From CAYSLC01 sp964431545 (GTDB lineage Bacteria > Desulfobacterota > Desulfobacteria > Desulfobacterales > JAABSP01), in contig CAYSLC010000067.1 of assembly GCA_964431545.1 (NCBI GenBank), positions 1 to 23,572 on the forward strand: a stretch of DNA of 23,572 nt, given 5' to 3'. The notes beneath the pieces were generated by a model, which was not told the DNA's origin, ran no database searches, and saw nothing but the letters and a program-made list of their open reading frames with translations. Below, piece by piece: positions 1 to 6,650 of the stretch. Made by a program: the position numbers and the translations under genes. Numbering within the stretch: position 1 is the stretch's first letter; every line of letters begins with the position of its first letter.

Positions 1-2
1 CC

Positions 3-635
3 GGGTCGCAACGGCTGGAACAAGAGCGGGAGGGCCGGTCCGGTTTCGAAACGGTGGAGGGAACCCTCAAGGAGAAGAAGACCGTCAGCCTCGCCGAGAT
101 GGACGAGCGGCACGTGATCGTCCGCATCAACACCCGGGACGGCCGGACCGCCAAGGTCGACCTGGGACCGGAAAAGAAGATCTCCGATCTCAACCTGAAG
201 AAGGGAGACCGGGTCAAGGTCTGGGGCACCCAGGGGACCATCAACGAGAAGCGGATGATGATCGCCCACCGGGTCGAGGCCGACGGCCGGCGGATCTCCA
301 TCAACCGCCCCCAGGACCGGAACCTGCGCGACTTTGCCGGCACCATCCTCGCCACCCGCAAGAGCACCTTCGGCGATCGGGGACCCGAACATCTCATGGC
401 GCGGATCCGCATGGACGACGGCACCACCACCATCGTCAATCTGGGCCCGGAACAGGAACTTCGGAACCGGCTCAACATCGAGAAGGGGAAGACGTTTTCC
501 ATGCTCGCCCGGCCGGTCGACATCGACGGCAAGCGGGCCCTGGTGGCGGAGGTCCTCCGCGTGGGCGACCAGGTGGTCGACATCGAATGGGAGCAGGTCC
601 GAAAACAGGGGCAAGGGTCTTCCCAATCCCAGTAA
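3..635 (+). CDS. Tandem-repeat beta-rich hypothetical protein, 5' end outside window
   Basis: The reading frame is open back to the window edge, so the true start probably lies upstream; a GTG at 54 is the first internal candidate and has no convincing ribosome binding site. About 210 codons are visible. The protein has two similar halves. The first has VDLGPE followed by LNLKKGDRVKVWG; the second has VNLGPE followed by LNIEKGKTFSMLARP and a closing IDGKRALVAEVL. Each half begins with a GTL/GTI strand. This looks like a duplicated small beta-barrel (OB-like or PRC-barrel-like) domain, but I do not recognise a named family. The C-terminus is polar (KQGQGSSQSQ). A strong terminator follows about 60 bases after the stop, so this is the last gene of its transcript. 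Function unknown. Confidence 0.7.
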   Translation, partial: GSQRLEQEREGRSGFETVEGTLKEKKTVSLAEMDERHVIVRINTRDGRTAKVDLGPEKKISDLNLKKGDRVKVWGTQGTINEKRMMIAHRVEADGRRISINRPQDRNLRDFAGTILATRKSTFGDRGPEHLMARIRMDDGTTTIVNLGPEQELRNRLNIEKGKTFSMLARPVDIDGKRALVAEVLRVGDQVVDIEWEQVRKQGQGSSQSQ

Positions 636-695
636 ACGGGTTCGTACCCTGACCGAAAGGGCCGGGGCCCCGGCCCCCGGCCCCTCACCCGCGCC

Positions 696-742
696 GATGC
701 CGGGGATGTCCTTGAATAGAGGGCCCCCGGCATCTCTTTTTT
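696..742 (+). terminator. Rho-independent terminator after the first gene
   Basis: A perfect 10-bp inverted repeat, GATGCCGGGG at 696-705 and CCCCGGCATC at 725-734, is followed after TC by six T at 737-742. The loop is 19 nt. It separates the first gene from nuoA. Confidence 0.8.
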
Positions 743-861
743 CCCCTTCAGGACCAGAAGATCCGAAAACGCCGCGGGGGTGAGGCCGATTTTTCATCCC
801 CGGGACCCGATACCGCCTTCGGTTACATGGCTCGATGCATGAAAATAGGTAATCAAACCCA

Positions 862-890
862 TTGTGACGGCCCTCTCCATGGGCCAGAAT
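862..890 (+). promoter_or_regulatory. Candidate sigma-70 promoter for nuoA
   Basis: TTGTGA at 862-867 and CAGAAT at 885-890 are separated by 17 bp; each matches four of six consensus bases. It lies about 85 bases before the nuoA start in the 340-base stretch at 636-975, which otherwise holds only the terminator and a short GGCCC/GGGCC hairpin within the spacer. Chance matches of this quality are common. Confidence 0.25.
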
Positions 891-975
891 GAAGTCGATG
901 AAGGCCTGAAATCGTAGCACGTCGAAAAACGCTGAAACGGAAACGAGGAACGGAGAAGACGGAGAACGAAACCAG

Positions 976-1293
976 ATGATCGTCAGCCAATATGCCGTTG
1001 TGGGACTTGTCGGCCTGCTCATCATCGGGCTGTCCCTCCTGGCGGCCGCACTGTGGCGGCCCGCCCCGAAACCGATCGACCCGTCCATGGGGTGGGATTC
1101 CTACCGGTTCGGCTATTCCGCCTACGCGCTCATCTTCCTCTCCTTCGACATGGAGATGATCTATATGTATCCCTGGGCGGTGGTCTTCGCCGATAAGGGC
1201 CTGAAGGCGCTCCTCGACATGCTCGTCTTCATCGCCATCCTGTCGGCCGGCATCGCCTACGCCTGGGGAATGGGGGGGGGCAAGTGGGCGTAG
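976..1293 (+). CDS. nuoA: Divergent NADH-quinone oxidoreductase subunit A
   Basis: A 105-residue membrane protein with three predicted transmembrane helices (about 7-27, 48-68, 75-97). The family signature FDMEMIYMYPWAVVF, matching the canonical FDxExxFLYPWAV of NuoA/ND3, identifies it, and the C-terminal KW ending fits the usual ALEW. NuoA is one of the membrane-arm subunits of proton-pumping complex I. It is shorter than the usual 115-140 residues: the loop after helix 1 reads PAPKPIDPSMGWDSYRFGYS and lacks the conserved YECG motif, whose cysteine reports the active/deactive state in mitochondrial ND3. The protein contains no cysteine. It is followed after 43 bp by a nuoN-like gene rather than nuoB. 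The start has a GGAGAACG-type site a little upstream. Confidence 0.85.
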   Translation: MIVSQYAVVGLVGLLIIGLSLLAAALWRPAPKPIDPSMGWDSYRFGYSAYALIFLSFDMEMIYMYPWAVVFADKGLKALLDMLVFIAILSAGIAYAWGMGGGKWA

Positions 1294-1336
1294 TCCTCTC
1301 CAGGGACCCGGCTGCTGGCGGGATTTGGGGGCTGAC

Positions 1337-1933
1337 ATGGGAAGCGGATCGAGTTGTATGCAGCTCTGGGCCATCGGACCGGAGCTGATCCTCGCCGGTG
1401 TCGGACTCACCCTGGTCCCCGTCTCCGGATGGGGCCGGGGCATGGCGGCTCCCATGCTCATCGCCGCCCTGGGCCTGATCGCCGCCATGGTCGTGACCGC
1501 CGTGATGGTCCCCTGGGAGCCCCGGGCGGTCTTCTGCGAGACCTACGCCGTGGACGGGTTCGCCGCCGTNNNNNNNNNNNNNNNNNNNNNNNNNNNNNNN
1601 NNNNNNNNNNNNNNNNNNNNNNNNNNNNNNNNNNNNNNNNNNNNNNNNNNNNNNNNNNNNNNNNNNNNNAAGATCTTCCTGCTGGCCGCCACCCTCGACG
1701 GGGGAATGATCTGGCTGGCGGTGGTCGCCGTGGTCAACATGACGGTGGCGTTATACTACTATCTGTCCATTGTGGTTCAGATCTATTTTACAGATCCGGT
1801 CCGCCAGTGGGAGGTTCCAAACGGGTTCGGCTATCGCATTGCCCTCGGCGTTTGTCTGGCCGGAACGTTTTTTCTCGGGATCCTGCCGGAGTTTGCCCTC
1901 CGGTTGACCGGGTTCATCGCCCGGTTGGTGTAA
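1337..1933 (+). CDS. nuoN: NADH-quinone oxidoreductase subunit N, interrupted by assembly gap
   Basis: The N-terminal part, GPELILAGVGLTLVPVSG through VFCETYAVDGFAA, matches the start of NuoN, where the VDGFA strand precedes the first core helices. After 100 N, the sequence resumes with KIFLLAATLDGGMIWL and VALYYYLSIVVQIYF, the characteristic last helices of NuoN. NuoN is one of three antiporter-like proton-channel subunits and is normally about 460-500 residues; only about 165 are present, so roughly 900 bases are probably hidden if both ends belong to one gene. ATG 1337 was chosen because GGGGG lies a few bases upstream; TTG 1325 and ATG 1358 are alternatives. No other nuo genes are seen apart from nuoA just upstream. 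Continuity of the frame across the gap means nothing, because a 100-N run is a conventional placeholder. Confidence 0.8.
   Translation: MGSGSSCMQLWAIGPELILAGVGLTLVPVSGWGRGMAAPMLIAALGLIAAMVVTAVMVPWEPRAVFCETYAVDGFAAXXXXXXXXXXXXXXXXXXXXXXXXXXXXXXXXXXKIFLLAATLDGGMIWLAVVAVVNMTVALYYYLSIVVQIYFTDPVRQWEVPNGFGYRIALGVCLAGTFFLGILPEFALRLTGFIARLV
1570..1669. other. Scaffold gap of 100 N inside nuoN
   Basis: Exactly 100 unresolved bases. This is the conventional length for a gap of unknown size, so the distance between flanks is not known. Confidence 0.99.
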
Positions 1934-2047
1934 TGGAAGGATTCCCCTTCCGAATCAGGGGAGAAATATAACAGAGCGACGTATAGCCAATTTGGGTGTC
2001 CCCCCGTCCGCCGGGGGCTCCCGTAATCGCGGAAAGGAGTCACGGTT

Positions 2048-2851
2048 ATGAACAAAACGGAAAAATTGACGTGGTTGGCAAGGGCGGGATACCTGACGCG
2101 GGGTATCGTCTACTTAATCGTGGGATGGATGGCGGTTCAGGCCGCCATCGCAGGCGGGGAGGCCGGCAAGACCACCGGCACCAGGGGCGCCCTTCTGGAG
2201 GTGCTGGAGGAACCCTTCGGAAAGTTTATGGTGGGGCTTCTGGTGATCGGGCTGGTGGGATATGCCCTGTGGCGGTTCGTGGGGGCGGTGACGGACGCCG
2301 ACCACCACGGCAAGGACGCCAAAGGGATCGTGGTTCGGATCGGCCTGTTCGTGAGCGCCGTGACCCATACCCTGTTGGCGATTTTCGCCATCGGACTGAT
2401 CACGGGAAGCGGATCAGGTGGTTCTGGGGGAGGCGGAGACTGGACCGCGGAACTCCTGGGGACCGGCTGGGGCAAATGGGTCGTCGGCCTGGTCGGCCTG
2501 GCGGTGATCGGCGCCGGGTTGGCCCAGGGCTACAAGGCCGTAAAAGGGAAATATAAGAAGCGGTTGTCCATCGATCGGCAAAAGCTCCGGTGGGTCTCCC
2601 CGGTCTGTATCTTCGGGCTCATCTCCCGGGGCGTCGTTTTCGTGATCATCGGGGTCTTCTTCATCCTGTCGGCGCTCCATCTCAATCCCGGCAAGGCCAA
2701 GGGGATGAAGGGCGCGCTCATCGCCCTGCGCGGAGAACCGTACGGCGGCGTGCTGTTCATCGTGGTCGCCTTCGGTCTGATCGCCTTCGCGGTCTACAGC
2801 ATGGTCCAGGCCCGGTACCGCAGGATCGGGAGCCCCAACCTCGGCATCTAA
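2048..2851 (+). CDS. DUF1206 family membrane protein
   Basis: A 267-residue integral membrane protein built of three repeats of about 75-85 residues, each with two hydrophobic helices. The repeat openings are recognisable: LARAGYLTRGIVYLIVGW, VVRIGLFVSAVTHTLLAIF and ISRGVVFVIIGVFFILSAL. The repeat ends carry small-residue helices such as GLVGYALWRFVGAV and GLIAFAVYSMVQARY. This three-fold pattern is that of DUF1206, a family of unknown function found mostly in high-GC bacteria. A glycine/serine-rich linker (SGSGGSGGGGDW) lies near residue 120. AAAGGAG upstream of ATG 2048 supports the start. It is separated from nuoN by 114 bases with small hairpins and is closed by a strong terminator. Confidence 0.88.
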   Translation: MNKTEKLTWLARAGYLTRGIVYLIVGWMAVQAAIAGGEAGKTTGTRGALLEVLEEPFGKFMVGLLVIGLVGYALWRFVGAVTDADHHGKDAKGIVVRIGLFVSAVTHTLLAIFAIGLITGSGSGGSGGGGDWTAELLGTGWGKWVVGLVGLAVIGAGLAQGYKAVKGKYKKRLSIDRQKLRWVSPVCIFGLISRGVVFVIIGVFFILSALHLNPGKAKGMKGALIALRGEPYGGVLFIVVAFGLIAFAVYSMVQARYRRIGSPNLGI

Positions 2852-2875
2852 TCTTCCTGCCCCCAGCCCGGATCG

Positions 2876-2909
2876 AAAAAACCCCCAGTCCAACCGGACT
2901 GGGGGTTTT
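2876..2909. terminator. Bidirectional rho-independent terminator
   Basis: Perfect 14-bp stem, 2878-2891 pairing with 2896-2909, around an AACC loop. The T-run of the plus strand (2906-2909) is mirrored by an A-run on the left (2876-2881), which becomes a U-run for minus-strand transcripts. It sits between convergent genes ending at 2851 (plus) and 2956 (minus), so it can end both. Confidence 0.9.
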
Positions 2910-2955
2910 GCCGTATGAAAACGCCTGCATGGGCCGGCGCGCCGCTTCTTTTCCG

Positions 2956-4131
2956 TCAGGAGACCAGATCCTGCCGTCTGGCCTCCGCTTTGGCCGCCTC
3001 CGCCGCGCTTTCCGCCGCGTGCTCGGCCACATGCTGGGCCTTTTCCAGGGTCTCCGTTCCCTTTTCTTTGGCCTCATGGAGCAATTCGTCACGGGTATCT
3101 CCCATCCACTCCCGCTCCCGTTCCGTTTCGGGGACCGCGAGACCGAACAAGGTGCCCACCGCCAGGGCGGCGCCGGCAAGGGCCAGGGGATTCTCGTTCA
3201 TCGTGTCGAAGAAGCCCCGGCGGGCCCTGCGGTAGTGGTATCGGCTCTCCTCCCCGAAAGCCGAGGCGCGCCGGCTGATTCCATGCCGCATGTGGCCCAC
3301 GCGCTCCCGGGTTCCGGAAGCCATGTGTGCCGCTCTTTCCCTGGCGTGTCTCGTGGCATCGGATACCCGGTGTCCGGCCTCCCGCGCTTTGGCCTTGGCC
3401 CCTTCGGCCGACCGGCGCACCCGGCCGCCGGACCGCTCGTACGATTCGAGATCGGCCTCCTCGGGCATGGCGCGAAACTCCTCGTCCGGCGCATAGGCCC
3501 ATTCATCATAATCGGGATAGACATGCGGCGGATAGCCGATGGGCCGCCGCCCGCCATCATCCCGGGAGAGATTGTTGTCCTTGATCAGCCAAGCGATTCC
3601 GCTGGTGATGAGAATCGTTGGGATGAGATTGTCTTTGATGGTTTCAAACATGGTTACCCCCGTATCTTTGGCTAAATCGGTTGCGTTTCGGGTCATGGCT
3701 TTCGCCTTGTCCACCGTCATCTCCTTTACCTTGTCCCGGGCCTGGACCTTCAGGGTGGCCGGGGAGAGCTGCCGCTGGATGGCGTCGATGGTGCGGGCCG
3801 TCTCCTGCCGGGTTCGGCCGATGTCCGCCCGGATCGACGCGATCTCGGGATCGGTGTTTCTCTCGGGGTGTTCCGCCGCGCGGGAAGTCCCGCCGGTCTG
3901 AGCGGACGCGGAGGCTCCGCGTTGGTGTGACCGAGAACGCGGGGGTTCTTCCGTGCCGCCGCGGACCATCCCGACCTCCTCCGCCACCCGCTCATCGGTC
4001 GTTCCGGGCAGCCCTTCTTCGGCGACGACGGTCTCATCGACCGCCCGGCGCTCCCGCCCCCGGGCCGGGTCGGGCATCGGGTTGTGGGCGGTCCCGGTGT
4101 TCGGGTCCTTTATTTGATCTCTCTGAGCCAT
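2956..4131 (-). CDS. DUF3618-like stress/envelope protein
   Basis: A 391-residue protein. The start is ATG 4131 because AAGGAGG lies about 6 bases upstream; this overlaps the preceding gene by 22 bp. Residues 1-90 are polar and likely disordered. Residues about 95-135 carry the DUF3618 signature IRADIGRTRQETARTIDAIQ with ARDKVKE following. A hydrophobic stretch (LIPTILITSGIAWLI) near residue 170 may be a membrane helix. An acidic, tyrosine-rich spacer (YPPHVYPDYDEWAYAPDEE) and a long basic/alanine-rich helical region come next. A second hydrophobic segment, NENPLALAGAALAVGTLFGL, resembles the membrane anchor of DUF883/DUF3618 proteins. The C-terminus is an alanine/glutamate-rich amphipathic helix. 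Last gene of a three-gene operon. Probably an inner-membrane-anchored protein with helical tails; biochemical role unknown. Confidence 0.75.
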   Translation of the reverse strand: MAQRDQIKDPNTGTAHNPMPDPARGRERRAVDETVVAEEGLPGTTDERVAEEVGMVRGGTEEPPRSRSHQRGASASAQTGGTSRAAEHPERNTDPEIASIRADIGRTRQETARTIDAIQRQLSPATLKVQARDKVKEMTVDKAKAMTRNATDLAKDTGVTMFETIKDNLIPTILITSGIAWLIKDNNLSRDDGGRRPIGYPPHVYPDYDEWAYAPDEEFRAMPEEADLESYERSGGRVRRSAEGAKAKAREAGHRVSDATRHARERAAHMASGTRERVGHMRHGISRRASAFGEESRYHYRRARRGFFDTMNENPLALAGAALAVGTLFGLAVPETEREREWMGDTRDELLHEAKEKGTETLEKAQHVAEHAAESAAEAAKAEARRQDLVS

Positions 4132-4505
4132 TCCTTGTCCTCCTTTAAGGTGTCGATGGTCTGTTCGGGCACGAGGTTCTGCCGCTTCAGACGGCTGATG
4201 CCGGTTTGGAGGAGCGCGTATCCGATGATCGCGATCACCAGCCCCACGATCAGGGCCGAAAGCCACAGAGAGACCACAAGGCCGAGGGCCAGAACGGCCG
4301 CCGCCACCAGTCCCAGAAAGCCCGCATACGCAATGGCCGCGCCGACGCCGAGGAGCACCAGATGCTTGGTCATCCGGGACATCTTACGGCTCATTTCCAG
4401 CTTGGCCAGTTCCGCCTCCTGCCGAAACAGCAGGGAGATCTCCCGGGTCAGGTCCGAGAAGAGATCCCCCAGGCTCCGGTCTTCCTTTTTGAGTTCCACT
4501 GCCAT
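4110..4505 (-). CDS. Holin superfamily III-like (DUF1469) membrane protein
   Basis: A 131-residue protein with an N-terminal amphipathic region (SLGDLFSDLTREISLLFRQE and ELAKLEMSRKM) followed by two long hydrophobic hairpin helices at about 48-75 and 80-103 and a short charged tail ending in KEDKEWLREIK. This organisation and the DLTREISLLFRQEAELAKLE segment match the phage-holin-3_6/DUF1469 group, which despite its name is mostly chromosomal and often sits beside DUF883 and DUF3618 genes, as here. AAAGGAGGTG upstream of ATG 4505 is an excellent ribosome binding site. It starts 13 bp after the DUF883-like gene, and its end overlaps the DUF3618-like start by 22 bp, suggesting translational coupling. 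No lysis genes are nearby, so a prophage role is unlikely. Confidence 0.82.
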   Translation of the reverse strand: MAVELKKEDRSLGDLFSDLTREISLLFRQEAELAKLEMSRKMSRMTKHLVLLGVGAAIAYAGFLGLVAAAVLALGLVVSLWLSALIVGLVIAIIGYALLQTGISRLKRQNLVPEQTIDTLKEDKEWLREIK

Positions 4506-4518
4506 GAGGACACCTCCT

Positions 4519-5055
4519 TTACTGTTCCCGGGACGCTTTCAGGAACCGGGCCGCCACCATGCCGGCGATAAAGGCGCCGCCGATGGTGATCCACGGCTGA
4601 CGACGGGCCGCCGACTGGAGATCATAAACGATCTCATCCGGCTCCCGTTCCTGGAGGTAATCGGAAAAATCCCGAATCCGGTGGGAGGTTCGATCCGCGT
4701 ATTTGCCGAAGCCCTCCTGATCGCGTTCCCGGAACTGATCGCCGATTCCGCTGAGGGTGTCGGCCGCGTTTTCCAAGCCTCTGGCGGCCTGGTTCTTCCC
4801 CTCCTGCATGATGCCGGCGGCCTTGAATTTGCCCTCGCTCTTCGCCCTCTCCTTGGCCTCCTGTAACTTTTCCCCCGCCTTGGCCTTGGCTTCGTGGGCC
4901 CGTTCTCTCGCGCCCTCGTGGGCGGGCTGCCTCCTGCCTTCAACGGGGATCTCCCTCCGCTTCTCATGGTCTTCCACCACGGTCCGCTCGGGCGGGTGGT
5001 TGGTGCCGTGCTTGGGGATGTTCCCTGTCGTCTGTCCTTCTGTTTTGATATCCAT
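4519..5055 (-). CDS. DUF883-like membrane-anchored helical protein
   Basis: A 178-residue protein. Start ATG 5055 was chosen because AAAGGAG precedes it; the frame stays open further upstream but without a site. The N-terminal half is charged and low-complexity, rich in Glu, Lys and Ala (residues about 40-95, for example REAKAKAGEKLQEAKERAK-type helix). Next comes a segment with DTLSGIGDQFRERDQEGFGK and a helical RIRDFSDYLQEREPDEIVYD. The C-terminal PWITIGGAFIAGMVAARFLK is a typical DUF883/ElaB-like single membrane anchor. E. coli ElaB and YqjD, members of this broad group, are stationary-phase inner-membrane proteins that bind ribosomes through their N-terminal region. First gene of the minus-strand operon. 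Its transcript must start in the 380-base divergent region at 5056-5435. Confidence 0.75.
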   Translation of the reverse strand: MDIKTEGQTTGNIPKHGTNHPPERTVVEDHEKRREIPVEGRRQPAHEGARERAHEAKAKAGEKLQEAKERAKSEGKFKAAGIMQEGKNQAARGLENAADTLSGIGDQFRERDQEGFGKYADRTSHRIRDFSDYLQEREPDEIVYDLQSAARRQPWITIGGAFIAGMVAARFLKASREQ

Positions 5056-5271
5056 CTGGATCTCCTTTCTCTGTGTTGAAAAATTCGCTTCTTTTGGATC
5101 ATAGTAGGAGCGATCTTCCAAAAGAGAAATAAGCCGAAGGGGGTATTTCTCGCCGGAGAAAGACGGTACAACGAGATAACATCCTGTGTATGGGCCGGGT
5201 AGGGTGGGATCAACCCCCGTCTCCCTTTGCAAATACGTCATTTCTCATCCGACAATAGGGAGTTCACTGTA

Positions 5272-5300
5272 TTGTCCTTCCCGGTGGATCAACATATCGT
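5272..5300 (+). promoter_or_regulatory. Candidate promoter in the divergent region
   Basis: TTGTCC at 5272-5277 and TATCGT at 5295-5300 have a 17-bp spacer and four of six matches each. It could drive the small gene at 5436. The stretch 5056-5435 is a divergent intergenic region, clearly more AT-rich than its surroundings, and should also hold the promoter of the minus-strand operon; a TACTAT -10-like box is visible on the minus strand near 5097-5102, without a good -35. No other feature was seen. Confidence 0.3.
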
Positions 5301-5435
5301 ACCTAGCGAAACGAACAATTTTTTTTGGGTGAATCCATGGGAGGATTGAAGAACGGCGCGCTCCTCAATATCGGGCGGGGAGACGGACGACCGTGTCCCG
5401 CGAAAGGAGCGGCGTATCCTGGAAAGGAGATAAAC

Positions 5436-5693
5436 ATGGCAAAGGATCATGGTGCCGCCATCAAAGATGATGCGCAATACCAGAAGTTGAGAGAGAAAGG
5501 TATGTCCAAGGAGAAGGCCGCCCGGATCGCCAACTCCGATCGGAAACGGACCGGCGTGAAGGGGGGAAAATCATCCAAATACGAAACGTGGAACAAGAAT
5601 CAGCTGTATGAGAAGGCAAAGGAGGTGGGCATTGAAGGCCGTTCCAAGATGAACAAGGATGAACTGATCGACGCCTTGCGGGATCGGCGTTGA
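5436..5693 (+). CDS. DUF7218 / Rho-N-like small basic protein
   Basis: An 85-residue protein. ATG 5436 is preceded by AAAGGAGATAAAC, so it is preferred over in-frame starts further upstream. The N-terminal half (MAKDHGAAIKDDAQYQKL, then GMSKEKAARIANSDR) is a conserved small domain seen in bacterial DUF7218-type proteins. The C-terminal half (WNKNQLYEKAKEVGIEGRS, then MNKDELIDALR) is a Rho-termination-factor N-terminal (SAP-like) helix-extended-helix fold that usually binds nucleic acid. A lysine/glycine linker (KGGKSSKY) joins the halves. Proteins of this type often lie near general-stress genes, as here. A role in nucleic-acid binding is inferred from fold only. Confidence 0.78.
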   Translation: MAKDHGAAIKDDAQYQKLREKGMSKEKAARIANSDRKRTGVKGGKSSKYETWNKNQLYEKAKEVGIEGRSKMNKDELIDALRDRR

Positions 5694-5759
5694 CGCTCAC
5701 CCATGACGTGAATGTCCGCCGCCGAAGGATACCCTGAGACCGAAAGAGGCCAAAAGAAG

Positions 5760-6632
5760 ATGACGGACGCGAAACTCAAGAAGTTCTACGGATACCTGGC
5801 CGTACTGGGCTCGGCCCTCCTCCTTTACCTGTCGGCGGTGGTGATCCGCTGGTCGGAGCAGTACGTCGAACTCCACTCCTCGTTTTTTCTCTTCTCCCGA
5901 TACCTGCTCGGATTCATCGCCGTGCAGACCTTCGTCCTTGTGCAGAAAAAGGAGCTTAACCCGCGCCACTTTCCCCTGATCATCGGCCGGACGATCACCA
6001 ACTGCATGGCCGTCTTCTTCCTCTACCATGCCGTCACCTCCACCACCGTGGCCGAGGCCAACATCCTCAACATGACCTATCCGCTGTTCGTGGCGATGAT
6101 CACCTGGATCTTCTGGAAGGATCAGCGGGACCCGTACAGCCTGGCCACCGTGATCGTGGCATGGGTCGGCGTCTACCTGATTCTGACACCTGGAGGCGTG
6201 CAGCTGAAGACGGAGAACCTCTGGGGGCTGGCCTCGGGGGTCAGCGCCTCCTTTGCCATCCTCCTGCTCAAGTTTTGCAGGGAGTACAACGATTCCACCA
6301 CCATCCTCTATTATATGTTCGGCATGGGGACGCTGCTGATCTTCATCTTCTTTCCGGACAGAATCTACATTCCGAACGCAATGGAGTTCTACTTCCTCTT
6401 TGCCTGCGCGGCGCTTGGGGTGTTCGGCCAATATCTGCTGACGCTCGGGTTCCGGTTCGTGACCTCGGTGGAAGGCTCCGTGCTCTCCTCCACCCGGATT
6501 CTCCTGGCCGGAATTCTGGGGCCCATCATCGCCTTCGACCCGCCGCTGGGCGTCTACGGCTGGATCGGGGCCCTGTTGATCTTCGGGGCCAACGGCTTTC
6601 TCGCATACCGAAAAGCGGAGACCACGGAATAG
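5760..6632 (+). CDS. EamA/DMT-superfamily transporter
   Basis: About 290 residues and ten hydrophobic helices arranged as two five-helix halves, the plan of EamA drug/metabolite transporters. The N-terminal YLAVLGSALLLYLSAVVIRW and the phrase TSTTVAEANILNMTYPLFVA in helices 3-4 match the family, where the latter region is strongly conserved. The second half ends with GPIIAFDPPLGVYGWIGALL. Substrate cannot be told from sequence; the family includes metabolite exporters and nucleotide-sugar or amino-acid carriers. ATG 5760 has AGAGG about 10 bases upstream; ATG 5712 in the same frame has no visible site, giving 306 residues if used. It is 18 bp ahead of glgC and so probably cotranscribed with it. 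Confidence 0.85.
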   Translation: MTDAKLKKFYGYLAVLGSALLLYLSAVVIRWSEQYVELHSSFFLFSRYLLGFIAVQTFVLVQKKELNPRHFPLIIGRTITNCMAVFFLYHAVTSTTVAEANILNMTYPLFVAMITWIFWKDQRDPYSLATVIVAWVGVYLILTPGGVQLKTENLWGLASGVSASFAILLLKFCREYNDSTTILYYMFGMGTLLIFIFFPDRIYIPNAMEFYFLFACAALGVFGQYLLTLGFRFVTSVEGSVLSSTRILLAGILGPIIAFDPPLGVYGWIGALLIFGANGFLAYRKAETTE

Positions 6633-6650
6633 GAAGGAGAACGAAACCCC

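Noticed and set aside
4110..4505. Prophage lysis gene (holin)
   Set aside because: The family name is misleading: there is no endolysin, spanin, capsid or integrase nearby and the gene is in an operon with DUF883/DUF3618 genes.
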